Source of the DNA: a virus
Strand: one strand, 5' to 3'
DNA length: 29,267 nucleotides
IMG/VR virus record: IMGVR_UViG_3300025164_000339
Span: 1-29,267 of that record
Under the pieces are notes generated by a model. That model worked only from the letters and a program-made list of their open reading frames with translations. It did no database searches and was not told where the DNA came from. How positions within the stretch are numbered: position 1 is the stretch's first letter; every line of letters starts with the position of its first letter. The position numbers and the translations under genes were made by a program. Shown here piece after piece: positions 6,189-14,401 of the stretch.

Positions 6189-9100
6189 CAGACGGCTACC
6201 TCCTGCACGACCAGGTCCGCGGACCGCACGTCGAAATCACGCCTCACCCCGATGAGCCGCACCGTCAGCGTCGAGGCGTCGAGCTCGGCCGGCAGCGTGA
6301 GCTGCACCAGGTCTCCGATCTCGAGCGGGTAGCTGTCCGCCGCGGGCACTCCGAGCAGCTCGAAGAGCCTGCCAGGCGCCAGGCGCGCGGCGCCCAGGAT
6401 GGCTGCGACCTCCTCGGCCGTGGCCGCGTCGTAGATCGCGGGCAGGATGACGGGATCCCCGAGGAGCGTGCCTCTACGTGCCGCCGCAGCCGGATCGCTC
6501 GCAGCCACGAGTCCCTGCCAGGCGCGCTCCGCGAGCTGCCCGCGAGTCGCCCTGTGGGCGTGCCAGCGGTAGAGCAGATCCAGCTCCGTGGGGGGCCGAT
6601 CCTCGGCCGGCACCTCGACGATCCCCTCCCAGGCGCTCAGGACGAGCGTCGCTGCAGGCCATGTCCCGTCCGCTTCGGCCGCCCAGCAGCCCCAGATGGC
6701 GCCGCCCAAGCGATCGAGCGGGAAGATGCTGGCCCGCATCGACACGCCGAGGCGCTCGACCACGGAGCCGAAGTCCGATCCCAGCGCGCGCAGGTCGGCC
6801 CCGAAGACGTCCGCTCCGAGGTGCGTCGCCAGAGCACCGGCGAGCGTGGCGTCGATCTGCTGCGGCGGCTGGACCAGCTCCTCGAACAGGTAGCGGAGCA
6901 CGTCCGGTCCGGCCTCGATCAGCGTATCGGGCGCCGCGCTGTACGGATTGCCTGTGGTCTGGCCGCTCTCCAGCCAGTCGATCCACACGCCGACGGCTGC
7001 CTGGCCGTCGGTGTCCAGCTCGAGGCGCACGGTCCGCACGGCCAGGACCGTTGGGCCGCCGACGTCGACGGGATCGATCTCGAGGATCATCCACTGGCCA
7101 GCGACCAGATAGTCGACCGGCACGGGCAGCGTCCGTCGTGCCGATGGCTCCGTGGTGCCCGTCTCGATCTCGTCGGCAAAGGCAAGCTCGAGCCGCGAGA
7201 TCCGCGCAGGCGCATCTGCGCGCACGCGGAAACGGTAGACGGGCCCGGCGCTGCTCCAGTCACCGATGGTCGCGGCAGCGTTGCGCTGCGCGATGCCCGT
7301 GATCCGCGAGCGCATGACCATGTGGTCGACGCGCGTCTCGAAGCCATTTGTCGCAGCAGTTGGCGCGTGCGTGCGCACGTCGATGCGGGTCACGTTGGCG
7401 AGGTTGACGCCGCCGCCTGAGACCGTCGTCGGTACATCCTCTGGCGTCCACTTGAGACGCTTCCATGTCTCGAGCGCATCGAGTCCGTTGTCCAGGCCGT
7501 AGCTGTAGATCGAAAACGCGCCACCCGTCAGAAGGATCAGCATCAAGCTGCCCTTCCAGTTGTTGAGCGACCCGGGCAGCTCATCATCATGATCGATCAG
7601 CGTGTGGCCGTTCTCCAGCCAGACGTCAAACTCGAGCGTTGCGTTGGAGAGATCCAGGCTCGGGCTCTCGGTGATCAGGATGCCGTACTCATCGCCTGAC
7701 GTCTTGACGATCGAGGCGCACGCGGAGCCCTCGGATTGCACGCCGCCGCCCGGGAAGGTGAGCGTACCCCGCCACACAGCGACGCCATCGCCGGATGCCT
7801 CGAAGAGATGATCCTGCACGAGCGCGCCTTGCGCGGCCGCGAGCTTGGTGCTCGATGCGCCCTCGACCTTCTGGCCGGTGTCCTGGCTGCGCGTGATCCC
7901 GCTCTCGCTCCACTCCGCATCGGAGTCGAATGCGTACTCGGTCTGCCACTGCCAGGGCACGAGCGGCCCCTGCACGTCCGCGTAGAAGCGCAGCCCCCCG
8001 CCGACCGAGGCCGCCCGGAGCTGCACCTCGGTGCTGCCCGTCTCGGCCACCTGTGGCTGCGTGGTGATGCCGGGCAGCACGCGATTGATGCCGCCGCGCT
8101 GGATGTACCCGATCCGCAACAGGCCGCCTTCGGGATCCGTGTCGATCGTGAATCGGATCTCATCCGCGTCGCAATCGTGTGTAGGCTCGGCGAACGTCGC
8201 GAAGTATCCGCCGAGCCCCTCCGGCGTGGATTTCGGAACGTCGACGACGATGCTTGCGATCGTGGCGCCGGAGCGCCGTAGGCTCACCGTGACGTGCCCG
8301 ATCGTTGCGCTGCCCTCATAGCTGGCCGAGAAGTACACGGTCTGCATGATGATCCGCGCACTGCCGCCGCTGTGGGCGGTGAAGATGCCGCGGATCACAC
8401 AGCCATCATTGGCCCTGGGCAGGTCGCCCGAATCGGAGTACGGAGCGAAGCAGTCGTCAACCACGCCGTAGTAGAGCGAACCCGAGACGATCGACCGCGT
8501 GCTGGCGTAGTCGATATCGATCACGGGTTGCAGCGAATCGGGCGCGACCACGTCCGTGGAGCGCGTCGGCTGCTGCTGCACCTCGGCCGCGAGCAGTGCT
8601 GCGATCAGCGCATCGAGGTCCGCCGGCGCGAAGCGGACAGTCGCGAGCAGCCTGCCGGAGATCACGGTCGGATCGGATAGCTGGACGGCATAGGGCGTCG
8701 TGACGCGCAGCAGCTCGTCCGACCATGCGGAGCGCACGTAGAGCGCATCGACCGCGGAGAGTGGAGAGCTGCCGAGCACGTAGACCGCATCCCCGCCGAT
8801 GCGCTCGATGACCATGTCGCCCGGCTTGTGGGTCTTCGCCAGGCCCGTGACTCCCGTCAGCTGGTTCGCCGTCTTGCCCGAGTAGAGCGCGACCTCGCCT
8901 CCGCCGAGGGTCGCTGCGCCTGCAGATGGGAAGCCCGAGGCATCCGTCAGCTGCAGCGTCGTTGCGCCCGCGAGCGCTTCGACCGCGAGCGTGGTGCGGG
9001 CTCCGACCGTCCACGCGATGGCCTCCACGCGCTCGACCCGCCCGATCGGGAGGGGCAGCACGCGCCCGAGATCATCCGGATCGTTCGTGGTCGGATCGTT

Positions 9101-9646
9101 CGCGGTGAGCCACGGCATCGCCGGCAGCTCGACCTCGAGGCGCAGCTCGATCTCCTCGCCCAGGCGTAGCACGGCCTCGACCCGGCCGACGAAGAGCGGC
9201 ACGACGGCCGCCTCGGCTCCGATCCTCTGCCAGTCCAGCACTTCGGACGGCGCCTCGAGCAGCAGCTCACCGATCTCCACGCGCATGCCAAGGAGATCAC
9301 GGGCGCCTGACTGCGTCAGGTAGGGCGCCACGGCGCCGAGCTCCGTATCCCAGCCGCGCAGGATGATCGTGCACTGCCGGCGGAGCGCGCCGCCGAGCCC
9401 GCCCAGGGTCAGCTCGGGGATCGGTACGTGCCCGATGCGATCCACCTGCGGCATGCCCGAGACCAGAAGCGGCCAGAACTCGCGCTCCGCGCCCCAGGTC
9501 GCCGTGCGCCAGGTGCTCGAGATCCAGGTGTCGATCGGATCGGCCAGCGTGCGCGCATCCGAATAGGTCGTGAGGCGCGCGAGAAGCACCGGGAAGATCA
9601 CGCCTCGTGCCGCGAGCGCCGCCTCGCGGTCCGCCAGCGCTCGCAT
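6188..9646 (-). CDS. Large tail-tip/hub protein with inserted beta-sandwich domains
   Basis: The largest gene: 1152 aa from ATG 9646, which has GAGG 7 bases upstream; a GTG at 9649 would add one residue. The N-terminal 270 residues and the C-terminal 230 residues look like the two halves of a tail hub. The end has the pattern PLEIGDLVQLTLPAELD, then V-x-L-I-G-V-x-x-D-F-D and VVQEVAV, typical of hub proteins. Between them (about 370-930) lie several Gly/Ser/Thr-rich beta-sandwich segments with aromatic and acidic residues, like carbohydrate-binding jelly-roll modules. Likely roles are closing the tail tube and binding the host surface. It follows the 270-aa tail gene after tape measure, as expected for tail-tip genes. 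Part of the middle looks less GC-rich than the flanks. Confidence 0.75.
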   Translation of the reverse strand: MRALADREAALAARGVIFPVLLARLTTYSDARTLADPIDTWISSTWRTATWGAEREFWPLLVSGMPQVDRIGHVPIPELTLGGLGGALRRQCTIILRGWDTELGAVAPYLTQSGARDLLGMRVEIGELLLEAPSEVLDWQRIGAEAAVVPLFVGRVEAVLRLGEEIELRLEVELPAMPWLTANDPTTNDPDDLGRVLPLPIGRVERVEAIAWTVGARTTLAVEALAGATTLQLTDASGFPSAGAATLGGGEVALYSGKTANQLTGVTGLAKTHKPGDMVIERIGGDAVYVLGSSPLSAVDALYVRSAWSDELLRVTTPYAVQLSDPTVISGRLLATVRFAPADLDALIAALLAAEVQQQPTRSTDVVAPDSLQPVIDIDYASTRSIVSGSLYYGVVDDCFAPYSDSGDLPRANDGCVIRGIFTAHSGGSARIIMQTVYFSASYEGSATIGHVTVSLRRSGATIASIVVDVPKSTPEGLGGYFATFAEPTHDCDADEIRFTIDTDPEGGLLRIGYIQRGGINRVLPGITTQPQVAETGSTEVQLRAASVGGGLRFYADVQGPLVPWQWQTEYAFDSDAEWSESGITRSQDTGQKVEGASSTKLAAAQGALVQDHLFEASGDGVAVWRGTLTFPGGGVQSEGSACASIVKTSGDEYGILITESPSLDLSNATLEFDVWLENGHTLIDHDDELPGSLNNWKGSLMLILLTGGAFSIYSYGLDNGLDALETWKRLKWTPEDVPTTVSGGGVNLANVTRIDVRTHAPTAATNGFETRVDHMVMRSRITGIAQRNAAATIGDWSSAGPVYRFRVRADAPARISRLELAFADEIETGTTEPSARRTLPVPVDYLVAGQWMILEIDPVDVGGPTVLAVRTVRLELDTDGQAAVGVWIDWLESGQTTGNPYSAAPDTLIEAGPDVLRYLFEELVQPPQQIDATLAGALATHLGADVFGADLRALGSDFGSVVERLGVSMRASIFPLDRLGGAIWGCWAAEADGTWPAATLVLSAWEGIVEVPAEDRPPTELDLLYRWHAHRATRGQLAERAWQGLVAASDPAAAARRGTLLGDPVILPAIYDAATAEEVAAILGAARLAPGRLFELLGVPAADSYPLEIGDLVQLTLPAELDASTLTVRLIGVRRDFDVRSADLVVQEVAV

Positions 9647-10458
9647 CACAGTGCCTCGAGCAGCGACACGTCCGCGGAGTAGGAGAGCCCCGAGCTGCGC
9701 GGCGCGCGCGCTTCCTGCTCCACCGTCACCTCCGCCCAGTAGGCCACGGGCGGGGGCGGGCTCGCATCATCGCCGGGCGGATCGACGTAGACGATCCCCA
9801 TGCGCGCAGCCAGGGCGAGCTCGGAGAAGAGCGTCAGGTCACCGGCCGGCAAGTCGACGCGCTCGAAGCGCCAGACGACCCTGCGCAGCGCTGGGCGCGC
9901 GACGAGGAAGACGTCGCGCTCGCGCGTCTCGGTGCGCACGAGATTCGGGCTCGCGGTGTCGAGCCACGGCGTCGATGGCCCGCGTTGCGGCGTGCGTGTC
10001 TGGGAGACGAAGATCTCGCCGAGCTCGGGCTGAGCGGAGAGCGTCTTGAGGACAAGCGCCAGGTAGCGATCGGTCACGGCGGTGAACGTCCGGCTCTGCT
10101 GGCCCGTGGTCGGAGTCCAGCTCTCGCGCAGCGTGCCCTCGGTCGGGCCGGTGAAGGCTGTGCCCTTTGAGCGGAGCTCGACGGTCGCGCAGGCGGTCGC
10201 GAGGTTGTGGCCCGCAGGGATGATCAGCCGGTCGAGCCCTGGGTGGCCCGCTCCGCCATCCCATGCCATCCAGGCATCGCCCGTCGCCAGGTTCAGGCGC
10301 ACGATCCGGCCGAGCTTGGAGTCCGCGATCCGTGCACGCGATGCGGCCGCCGTCGGGCCCGCCCCTACGCCAGAGGCGACCGGAGCTGTACCGATGATCG
10401 AGCCGACGACCGCGGCCGCGGAATGATGCAACAGGAAGCGAGGGCCGCGGTAGGCCAT
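9646..10458 (-). CDS. Minor tail protein, distal-tail position
   Basis: A 270-aa protein directly after tape measure, with TGATG overlap, so by siphovirus gene order it should be a distal-tail or baseplate-like component linking the tube to the tip protein. The composition is beta-rich (for example TFTAVTDRYLALVLKTL and VVWRFERVDLP). The first 40 residues are Ala/Gly-rich and could be flexible. There is no clear catalytic motif. Assignment rests on position and general character, since I do not recognise the family from sequence alone. Confidence 0.65.
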   Translation of the reverse strand: MAYRGPRFLLHHSAAAVVGSIIGTAPVASGVGAGPTAAASRARIADSKLGRIVRLNLATGDAWMAWDGGAGHPGLDRLIIPAGHNLATACATVELRSKGTAFTGPTEGTLRESWTPTTGQQSRTFTAVTDRYLALVLKTLSAQPELGEIFVSQTRTPQRGPSTPWLDTASPNLVRTETRERDVFLVARPALRRVVWRFERVDLPAGDLTLFSELALAARMGIVYVDPPGDDASPPPPVAYWAEVTVEQEARAPRSSGLSYSADVSLLEAL

Positions 10459-12011
10459 CAGTGCAGCGCCGAGTACAGCCCAGGCTCTCGCGTCAGGCGC
10501 GAGCCGCCGCGGAAGACGACGCGCGTCCCTCCGAGTACGAGACGACCGCCTCCAGCTGTCGCCGCATCGACGGCAGCTGCACGCCCCTGCTCACGCGCGA
10601 TCCGGTCGAAGTCGCGGGAGCTGAAGACGGCGACCTGCGCCATCTGTGCGCTCGCGATCGCGGCAGCCTCGGACAGCCGGAGCAACGATGCCGTGTTCGC
10701 GTCGAGTACGCCGCCCTGGCGCTCGAGCTCCGTCGAGCTCGTCCGTGTATTGACCGCGAAATTCGTGGCCTGTTGGGCAGAGAGCGCGAGAGCCTCCGCG
10801 TAGGCGGTGACGCTGATCTTGCCGTCCCGGTAGAGCTGCTCGATGCGCTCCAGGCCGCCCGCCTGCTCGAGGATCTGAGCGACCAGGACCGCCTGCGCCC
10901 TGGCGAATGCCTCAGAGTTGCGGGCACCGCCGGCGAAGATGGCATCGAGCCGCTCGAGCCGCGTGCTCAGCGTATCGAGCTCGATCGCCGTGCCCGCTGC
11001 GGTGAGTCCGAACTCCTTGAGCAGCGCGACTCGCTCGGCCTCTGCCTGCTGCTGGGCGAGCGCGGCGCGCAGCCGCTCCTCCTGGACTGCGCGCTCCTCG
11101 GTCGCCTGTGCCGCTTGACGCTGCGCCGCAGCGTACTCCACAGCATGCTCGGCGGCGATGGCTTGCTCCGTGCGGATGCCGAGGAGAATGTCGAGGAACT
11201 CCTTGAAACTCACGTTGTTGAACTGCGTGGCCTCGAGCTCGGTGCGCAGCCGGACATGCTCCTCGCGCGCTTCACGCTCGGCCTCGACCCAGCGAGTCAG
11301 CCCCGTGATCATCTGCTGCATCCAACCGCCCTGGCCGGCGCCAATCGCAAGAGCCACTTCGGCGCCCAGGTCCTTGAGGCTGGCCCCGAGCGTCCGGAAT
11401 GCACCGGCCGCGTTGTCGACGGATGCGGAAAGCTGGCCCTTGAATTGCTCGCCAATCACACGGATCGCTTCGCCCGAGCGCAGCGCCTCATCGGACAACT
11501 CGCCGAGAGATGCGTTGAATCGCGAGATCGCCTCGACATTGCCCGTCAAGCTCGCACCCAGCCTGCGAACCGCCTCTTCATTCGAGATCCCGAGCGCCGC
11601 TGCCATGTCCAGCGCTGCCTGCGTCAGCTCGCGCGCGCCCTCGGCGTTGCGCGTGTACGCGACGGCGAGCGCCTGGAGCTCGAGCACGGTGGACTCGGAG
11701 ATGCCGGCCGTCCGGCGCACGCTCTCGGCGAATGCCTGCGCACCCTCGACCGCCGACGCGCTGCGTGCGCCCACGACCCCGAGCGCCGACGAGAAGCGGG
11801 CGAGCGCCTGCTCCTGGCCGACGAGCTCCTGGCCGATCTCGCGGAAGGCGAGCCCGGCGCCGGCGATCGCGGCGGAGAAGCTCGCCCACTTGGCGATCGC
11901 TCCGCCGACCTCGCCGGAGAGTGACCCGAGCGCGGACTCGACCTTGCGGATCTCCGGGCTCGCCTGGTTGTCCGCCTCGATCGTGACGGTGGCCTTGAGA
12001 TTGCGCGTCAT
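10458..12011 (-). CDS. Tail tape measure protein
   Basis: Tape measure protein that sets tail length and is ejected during infection. The 517-aa product is almost entirely helical, Ala/Glu/Gln/Arg-rich, with long heptad-like stretches (about residues 85-190 and 265-420), an opening KATVTIEADNQASPEI typical of small tape measures, and a hydrophobic segment at about 38-57. At about 0.15 nm per residue the tail would be roughly 75-80 nm. The ATG at 12011 has AGGGG upstream and begins 7 bases after the tail-tube stop. No tail-assembly chaperone gene lies between the two, which is unusual. Confidence 0.85.
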   Translation of the reverse strand: MTRNLKATVTIEADNQASPEIRKVESALGSLSGEVGGAIAKWASFSAAIAGAGLAFREIGQELVGQEQALARFSSALGVVGARSASAVEGAQAFAESVRRTAGISESTVLELQALAVAYTRNAEGARELTQAALDMAAALGISNEEAVRRLGASLTGNVEAISRFNASLGELSDEALRSGEAIRVIGEQFKGQLSASVDNAAGAFRTLGASLKDLGAEVALAIGAGQGGWMQQMITGLTRWVEAEREAREEHVRLRTELEATQFNNVSFKEFLDILLGIRTEQAIAAEHAVEYAAAQRQAAQATEERAVQEERLRAALAQQQAEAERVALLKEFGLTAAGTAIELDTLSTRLERLDAIFAGGARNSEAFARAQAVLVAQILEQAGGLERIEQLYRDGKISVTAYAEALALSAQQATNFAVNTRTSSTELERQGGVLDANTASLLRLSEAAAIASAQMAQVAVFSSRDFDRIAREQGRAAAVDAATAGGGRLVLGGTRVVFRGGSRLTREPGLYSALH

Positions 12012-12018
12012 GTCGCCC

Positions 12019-13077
12019 CTAGTAGAACTGCATCTGCAGCTCGTCGCCCTCGGCAGCGTCCATCACAGCGCGCCCCGTGATCGCCGGCGCGGCGCTCGCT
12101 CCGATCACGTCCTGCTTCACCGCGCGCAACTCGAGCTTGGGGAGCTTGACCGAGTAGCGGTTGGCGCGCACGCCGTTCGGCGTCTGCACCGTTCCGCCGA
12201 CAGCGAAGGTCATCCCCGTGAGCGCGACCGTCTTGAGCAGCGTCTCGATCTCGAAGTCGGGATCCGTGCTCTCTCCGTAGAGGGTGGCAGCCACGTTGAC
12301 CGTCCTCTCGCTCGATGCGGGCACCTCGCCGGAGACCGCATTCGAATCGGGCACCGTGTCGCTGGAGTTGTCGACGGTCACCTCGAGGCTCGAGTAACCA
12401 CGCGCGACCGCGCCAGCGCCCCAGACATGGCCGACGCTCTCGATCGTCGGAGGGCCAGCGAGATCCTGGTTGCCGTAGTCGAGCACCGTCGGGAATGTCT
12501 CAGCCGCCCGCGCGCTGAACGTGCCCGCCAGCTCGATCGTCACCAGACCGATCCCGCCCGGCGTGAAGCTCAGGGTCGGCACGCCGATGCAGTTGGTCCA
12601 GATCAGGCGATAGCCGCCCTTGTGCATGAGTTTGACGGTGCACGGCTTGATCGTGGCCAATCGGATCGACTGGCCGATGCCCGTCGGGCCCTCACCGGGA
12701 GCGCTTGCCGTCCAGATCAGACCGCATGCCTCCCAAAGAGCCCTGACCCCGAGATCCGCGACGAAGTCCGCGTCCGCTGGCGCACCGCCGATCGAGATGC
12801 GCGAGCCCGCGATCGGAACGGCGACGGTGAGTCCGTCGATCGTTGCGCGGAGGAGCGTCGCTGCCGTCTTCGAGAGCCCGACCGCAGCCGACTCCTGGAA
12901 CTCGCCCCCCATCGTGAAGTCGAGTCCGGTGCCCAGCGGCCCGACGCTCGCATCGAGCTTGATCAACCCATCTGCGATGTGAACCTCGCCGGGAGTCCCG
13001 TAGGTCATGGTCTCCGGCGTGCCGGGGACGGTCTCGGTCTTCGCCGTCAGCAGCAAGCCGTAGTTGTACTTGGCCAT
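12019..13077 (-). CDS. Major tail (tube) protein
   Basis: Probable tail-tube subunit. The 352-aa protein begins MAKYNYGLLLTAKTETVPGTPE, a pattern typical of tube proteins that start with a short strand and a VPGT turn. It is beta-rich throughout, with Gly/Thr/Val strands and an Ig-like or extra beta-domain possible around residues 215-300 (SSLEVTVDNSSDTVPD, VNVAATLYGES). The ATG at 13077 has GGGAGG just upstream. It lies immediately before tape measure and after the neck and completion genes, the standard siphovirus order. At 352 aa it is longer than the minimal tube fold, so a surface domain is likely. Confidence 0.82.
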   Translation of the reverse strand: MAKYNYGLLLTAKTETVPGTPETMTYGTPGEVHIADGLIKLDASVGPLGTGLDFTMGGEFQESAAVGLSKTAATLLRATIDGLTVAVPIAGSRISIGGAPADADFVADLGVRALWEACGLIWTASAPGEGPTGIGQSIRLATIKPCTVKLMHKGGYRLIWTNCIGVPTLSFTPGGIGLVTIELAGTFSARAAETFPTVLDYGNQDLAGPPTIESVGHVWGAGAVARGYSSLEVTVDNSSDTVPDSNAVSGEVPASSERTVNVAATLYGESTDPDFEIETLLKTVALTGMTFAVGGTVQTPNGVRANRYSVKLPKLELRAVKQDVIGASAAPAITGRAVMDAAEGDELQMQFY

Positions 13078-13086
13078 CTCGCCTCC

Positions 13087-13503
13087 CTACGTCAGCACGA
13101 CGAACCAGCTCGCGCTGGCGACGATCACGTTTCCGATGCGGGTGCGCTCCATCTCGCGCGGATGCGAGATGAGAGCGGAGACAGTGCCCATATCCGTCCA
13201 CCAGGGCGTGGAGAGCATCTCGACGAATGCCGGGCCGAGCACGGTCGCGAATGCGTTGTGCTCCGTGTTGATCGCCGGGATCCGGTAGGCGAGCACGATC
13301 AGAGCGGACGCGCCCCACAGCGCATCATTGGAGCTCGGGCGCGGGTGCAACATCGGCGTGACTGCGAGCGCATAACCTCGCTCTCCGGACGCTAGGGCAT
13401 TGCGCGAGTAATCGAACGCGCTCTCCATCGGCTGCCAGGATTGACTGCCCACGCCTGCCAGGGCCGCGTAGAGCTCGCCGTCGAAGTCGCTGAGCGTGCT
13501 CAC
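13087..13503 (-). CDS. Hypothetical tail protein before the tube gene
   Basis: A 138-aa protein starting at GTG 13503, overlapping the previous stop (GTGA). The sequence mixes aromatic and small residues (SQSWQPMESAFDYSRN, AYRIPAIN, MLSTPWWTDMGTVSALISHPREMERTRIG) and ends in a hydrophobic strand (VIVASASWFVVLT). No family is recognised. Between the tail-completion candidate and the tube gene, tail-terminator or stopper functions are expected, so one of these two adjacent genes probably does that job. Confidence 0.65.
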   Translation of the reverse strand: MSTLSDFDGELYAALAGVGSQSWQPMESAFDYSRNALASGERGYALAVTPMLHPRPSSNDALWGASALIVLAYRIPAINTEHNAFATVLGPAFVEMLSTPWWTDMGTVSALISHPREMERTRIGNVIVASASWFVVLT

Positions 13504-13919
13504 GTGATGACCCCGCCCTCGACCAGGAAGACCGCGACGCGCCGCGCGCGCGAGTCCGGCGCTGGATCGACCGAGATCCCGATCTCAGAGCAGCGCCAGC
13601 GGTCGAGCCAGCCTGGCACCTGGGTATCCACGATCTGCGAGAGCACAGCGCTGGAGAGATCGAGCATGTCATCCACGCTGACCCCGTCCGCCCAGAGGTG
13701 CACCTGGAGCGCGATCTCCTGCGTGGACTGGCCGAACGGTAGGGGTCCAGACGAGATCGAGAAGTCGACCAGGAATGCGTGCGGATACTCGGAGGGCGAG
13801 AGCTCGGAGCCGTCGCGGAACTGCCGCTCGACTCCGCGAGTGCCGGCCGGCAACGTCGGGACAGCCGCCCTCACGGCCGCCTCGATCTCGTCGACGATGG
13901 CGCGCGTGTCGATCGGCAT
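13500..13919 (-). CDS. Tail completion/terminator-like protein
   Basis: A 139-aa protein with an N-terminal helix (RAIVDEIEAAVRAAVP) and then alternating strands and helices, including FLVDFSISSGPLPFGQSTQEIALQVHLWAD and a closing RARRVAVFLVEGGVI strand. This helix-then-beta plan and the length fit tail-terminator or completion proteins that cap the tube at the head end. Gene order (after the neck protein, before the tube protein) agrees. The ATG at 13919 overlaps the upstream stop as TGATG. The exact subfamily is not identified. Confidence 0.65.
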   Translation of the reverse strand: MPIDTRAIVDEIEAAVRAAVPTLPAGTRGVERQFRDGSELSPSEYPHAFLVDFSISSGPLPFGQSTQEIALQVHLWADGVSVDDMLDLSSAVLSQIVDTQVPGWLDRWRCSEIGISVDPAPDSRARRVAVFLVEGGVIT

Positions 13920-14401
13920 CAGCTGCCCAGCTTCCAGTGGCGCCGCAGCTCGTCGATGAGCAGCGGCTCGAAGAGCCGCGACTCGGCATCAAGCGCCGGC
14001 GCGAGGAAGGCTCTACGCGGGTAGCGCCTGCGCCCGACGTTCAGGCCGTACTCATGGACGGCGCTGTAGATGAGATCCGAGCCAACCGTGATAGCGCGCG
14101 GGAAGCGCGTCTTGTCCATGCCGCGGTTCTGCGAGAGCGAGCGCCTGAGCTCGCCCGAGCGGCTGGTGAGCCGGGTCGGATGAGGCGGCGCATCGTGCAG
14201 CTTGCCGCGTCCGCCTCGAGGCCCGGGTGACCGGAAGCGCCCGCCTCGGATGATCTGCTGCTCGGCAGCATTGCGCAGGACGCGCAGCCCGGCGGCGACC
14301 AGGAAGCGCTGCACCGGCTGGCGCACCTGCTCCGGGCGGGACGCCAGCAGGAACGCGCGGAGCTCTGGAGAGACCCGCCAGACGATGCGCGCAGCAGGCA
14401 T
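13919..14401 (-). CDS. Neck protein, HK97 gp10/virion-morphogenesis-like
   Basis: A 160-aa protein with the hallmark late pattern of gp10-like neck proteins: LTSRSGELRRSLS, then AITVGSDLIYSAVHEYG, then YPRRAFLAPALD, followed by a C-terminal helix (FEPLLIDELRRHW). The N-terminus carries a helix with REQ/Arg-rich residues and a basic loop (RGGRFRSPGPRGGRGK). These proteins join the connector to the tail. The start overlaps the connector stop as TGATG. Position after the connector supports the call. Confidence 0.8.
   Translation of the reverse strand: MPAARIVWRVSPELRAFLLASRPEQVRQPVQRFLVAAGLRVLRNAAEQQIIRGGRFRSPGPRGGRGKLHDAPPHPTRLTSRSGELRRSLSQNRGMDKTRFPRAITVGSDLIYSAVHEYGLNVGRRRYPRRAFLAPALDAESRLFEPLLIDELRRHWKLGS

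Noticed and set aside
10461-11924. A 487-aa open frame antisense to the tape measure gene
   Set aside because: Low-complexity Arg/Leu/Glu content and no start signal; shadow of the coiled-coil gene.
11158-13395. A 745-aa open frame on the plus strand opposite tape measure and tube genes
   Set aside because: Arg/Ser/Ala-rich with no domain, no ribosome site, and fully antisense to two convincing structural genes; an effect of high GC.
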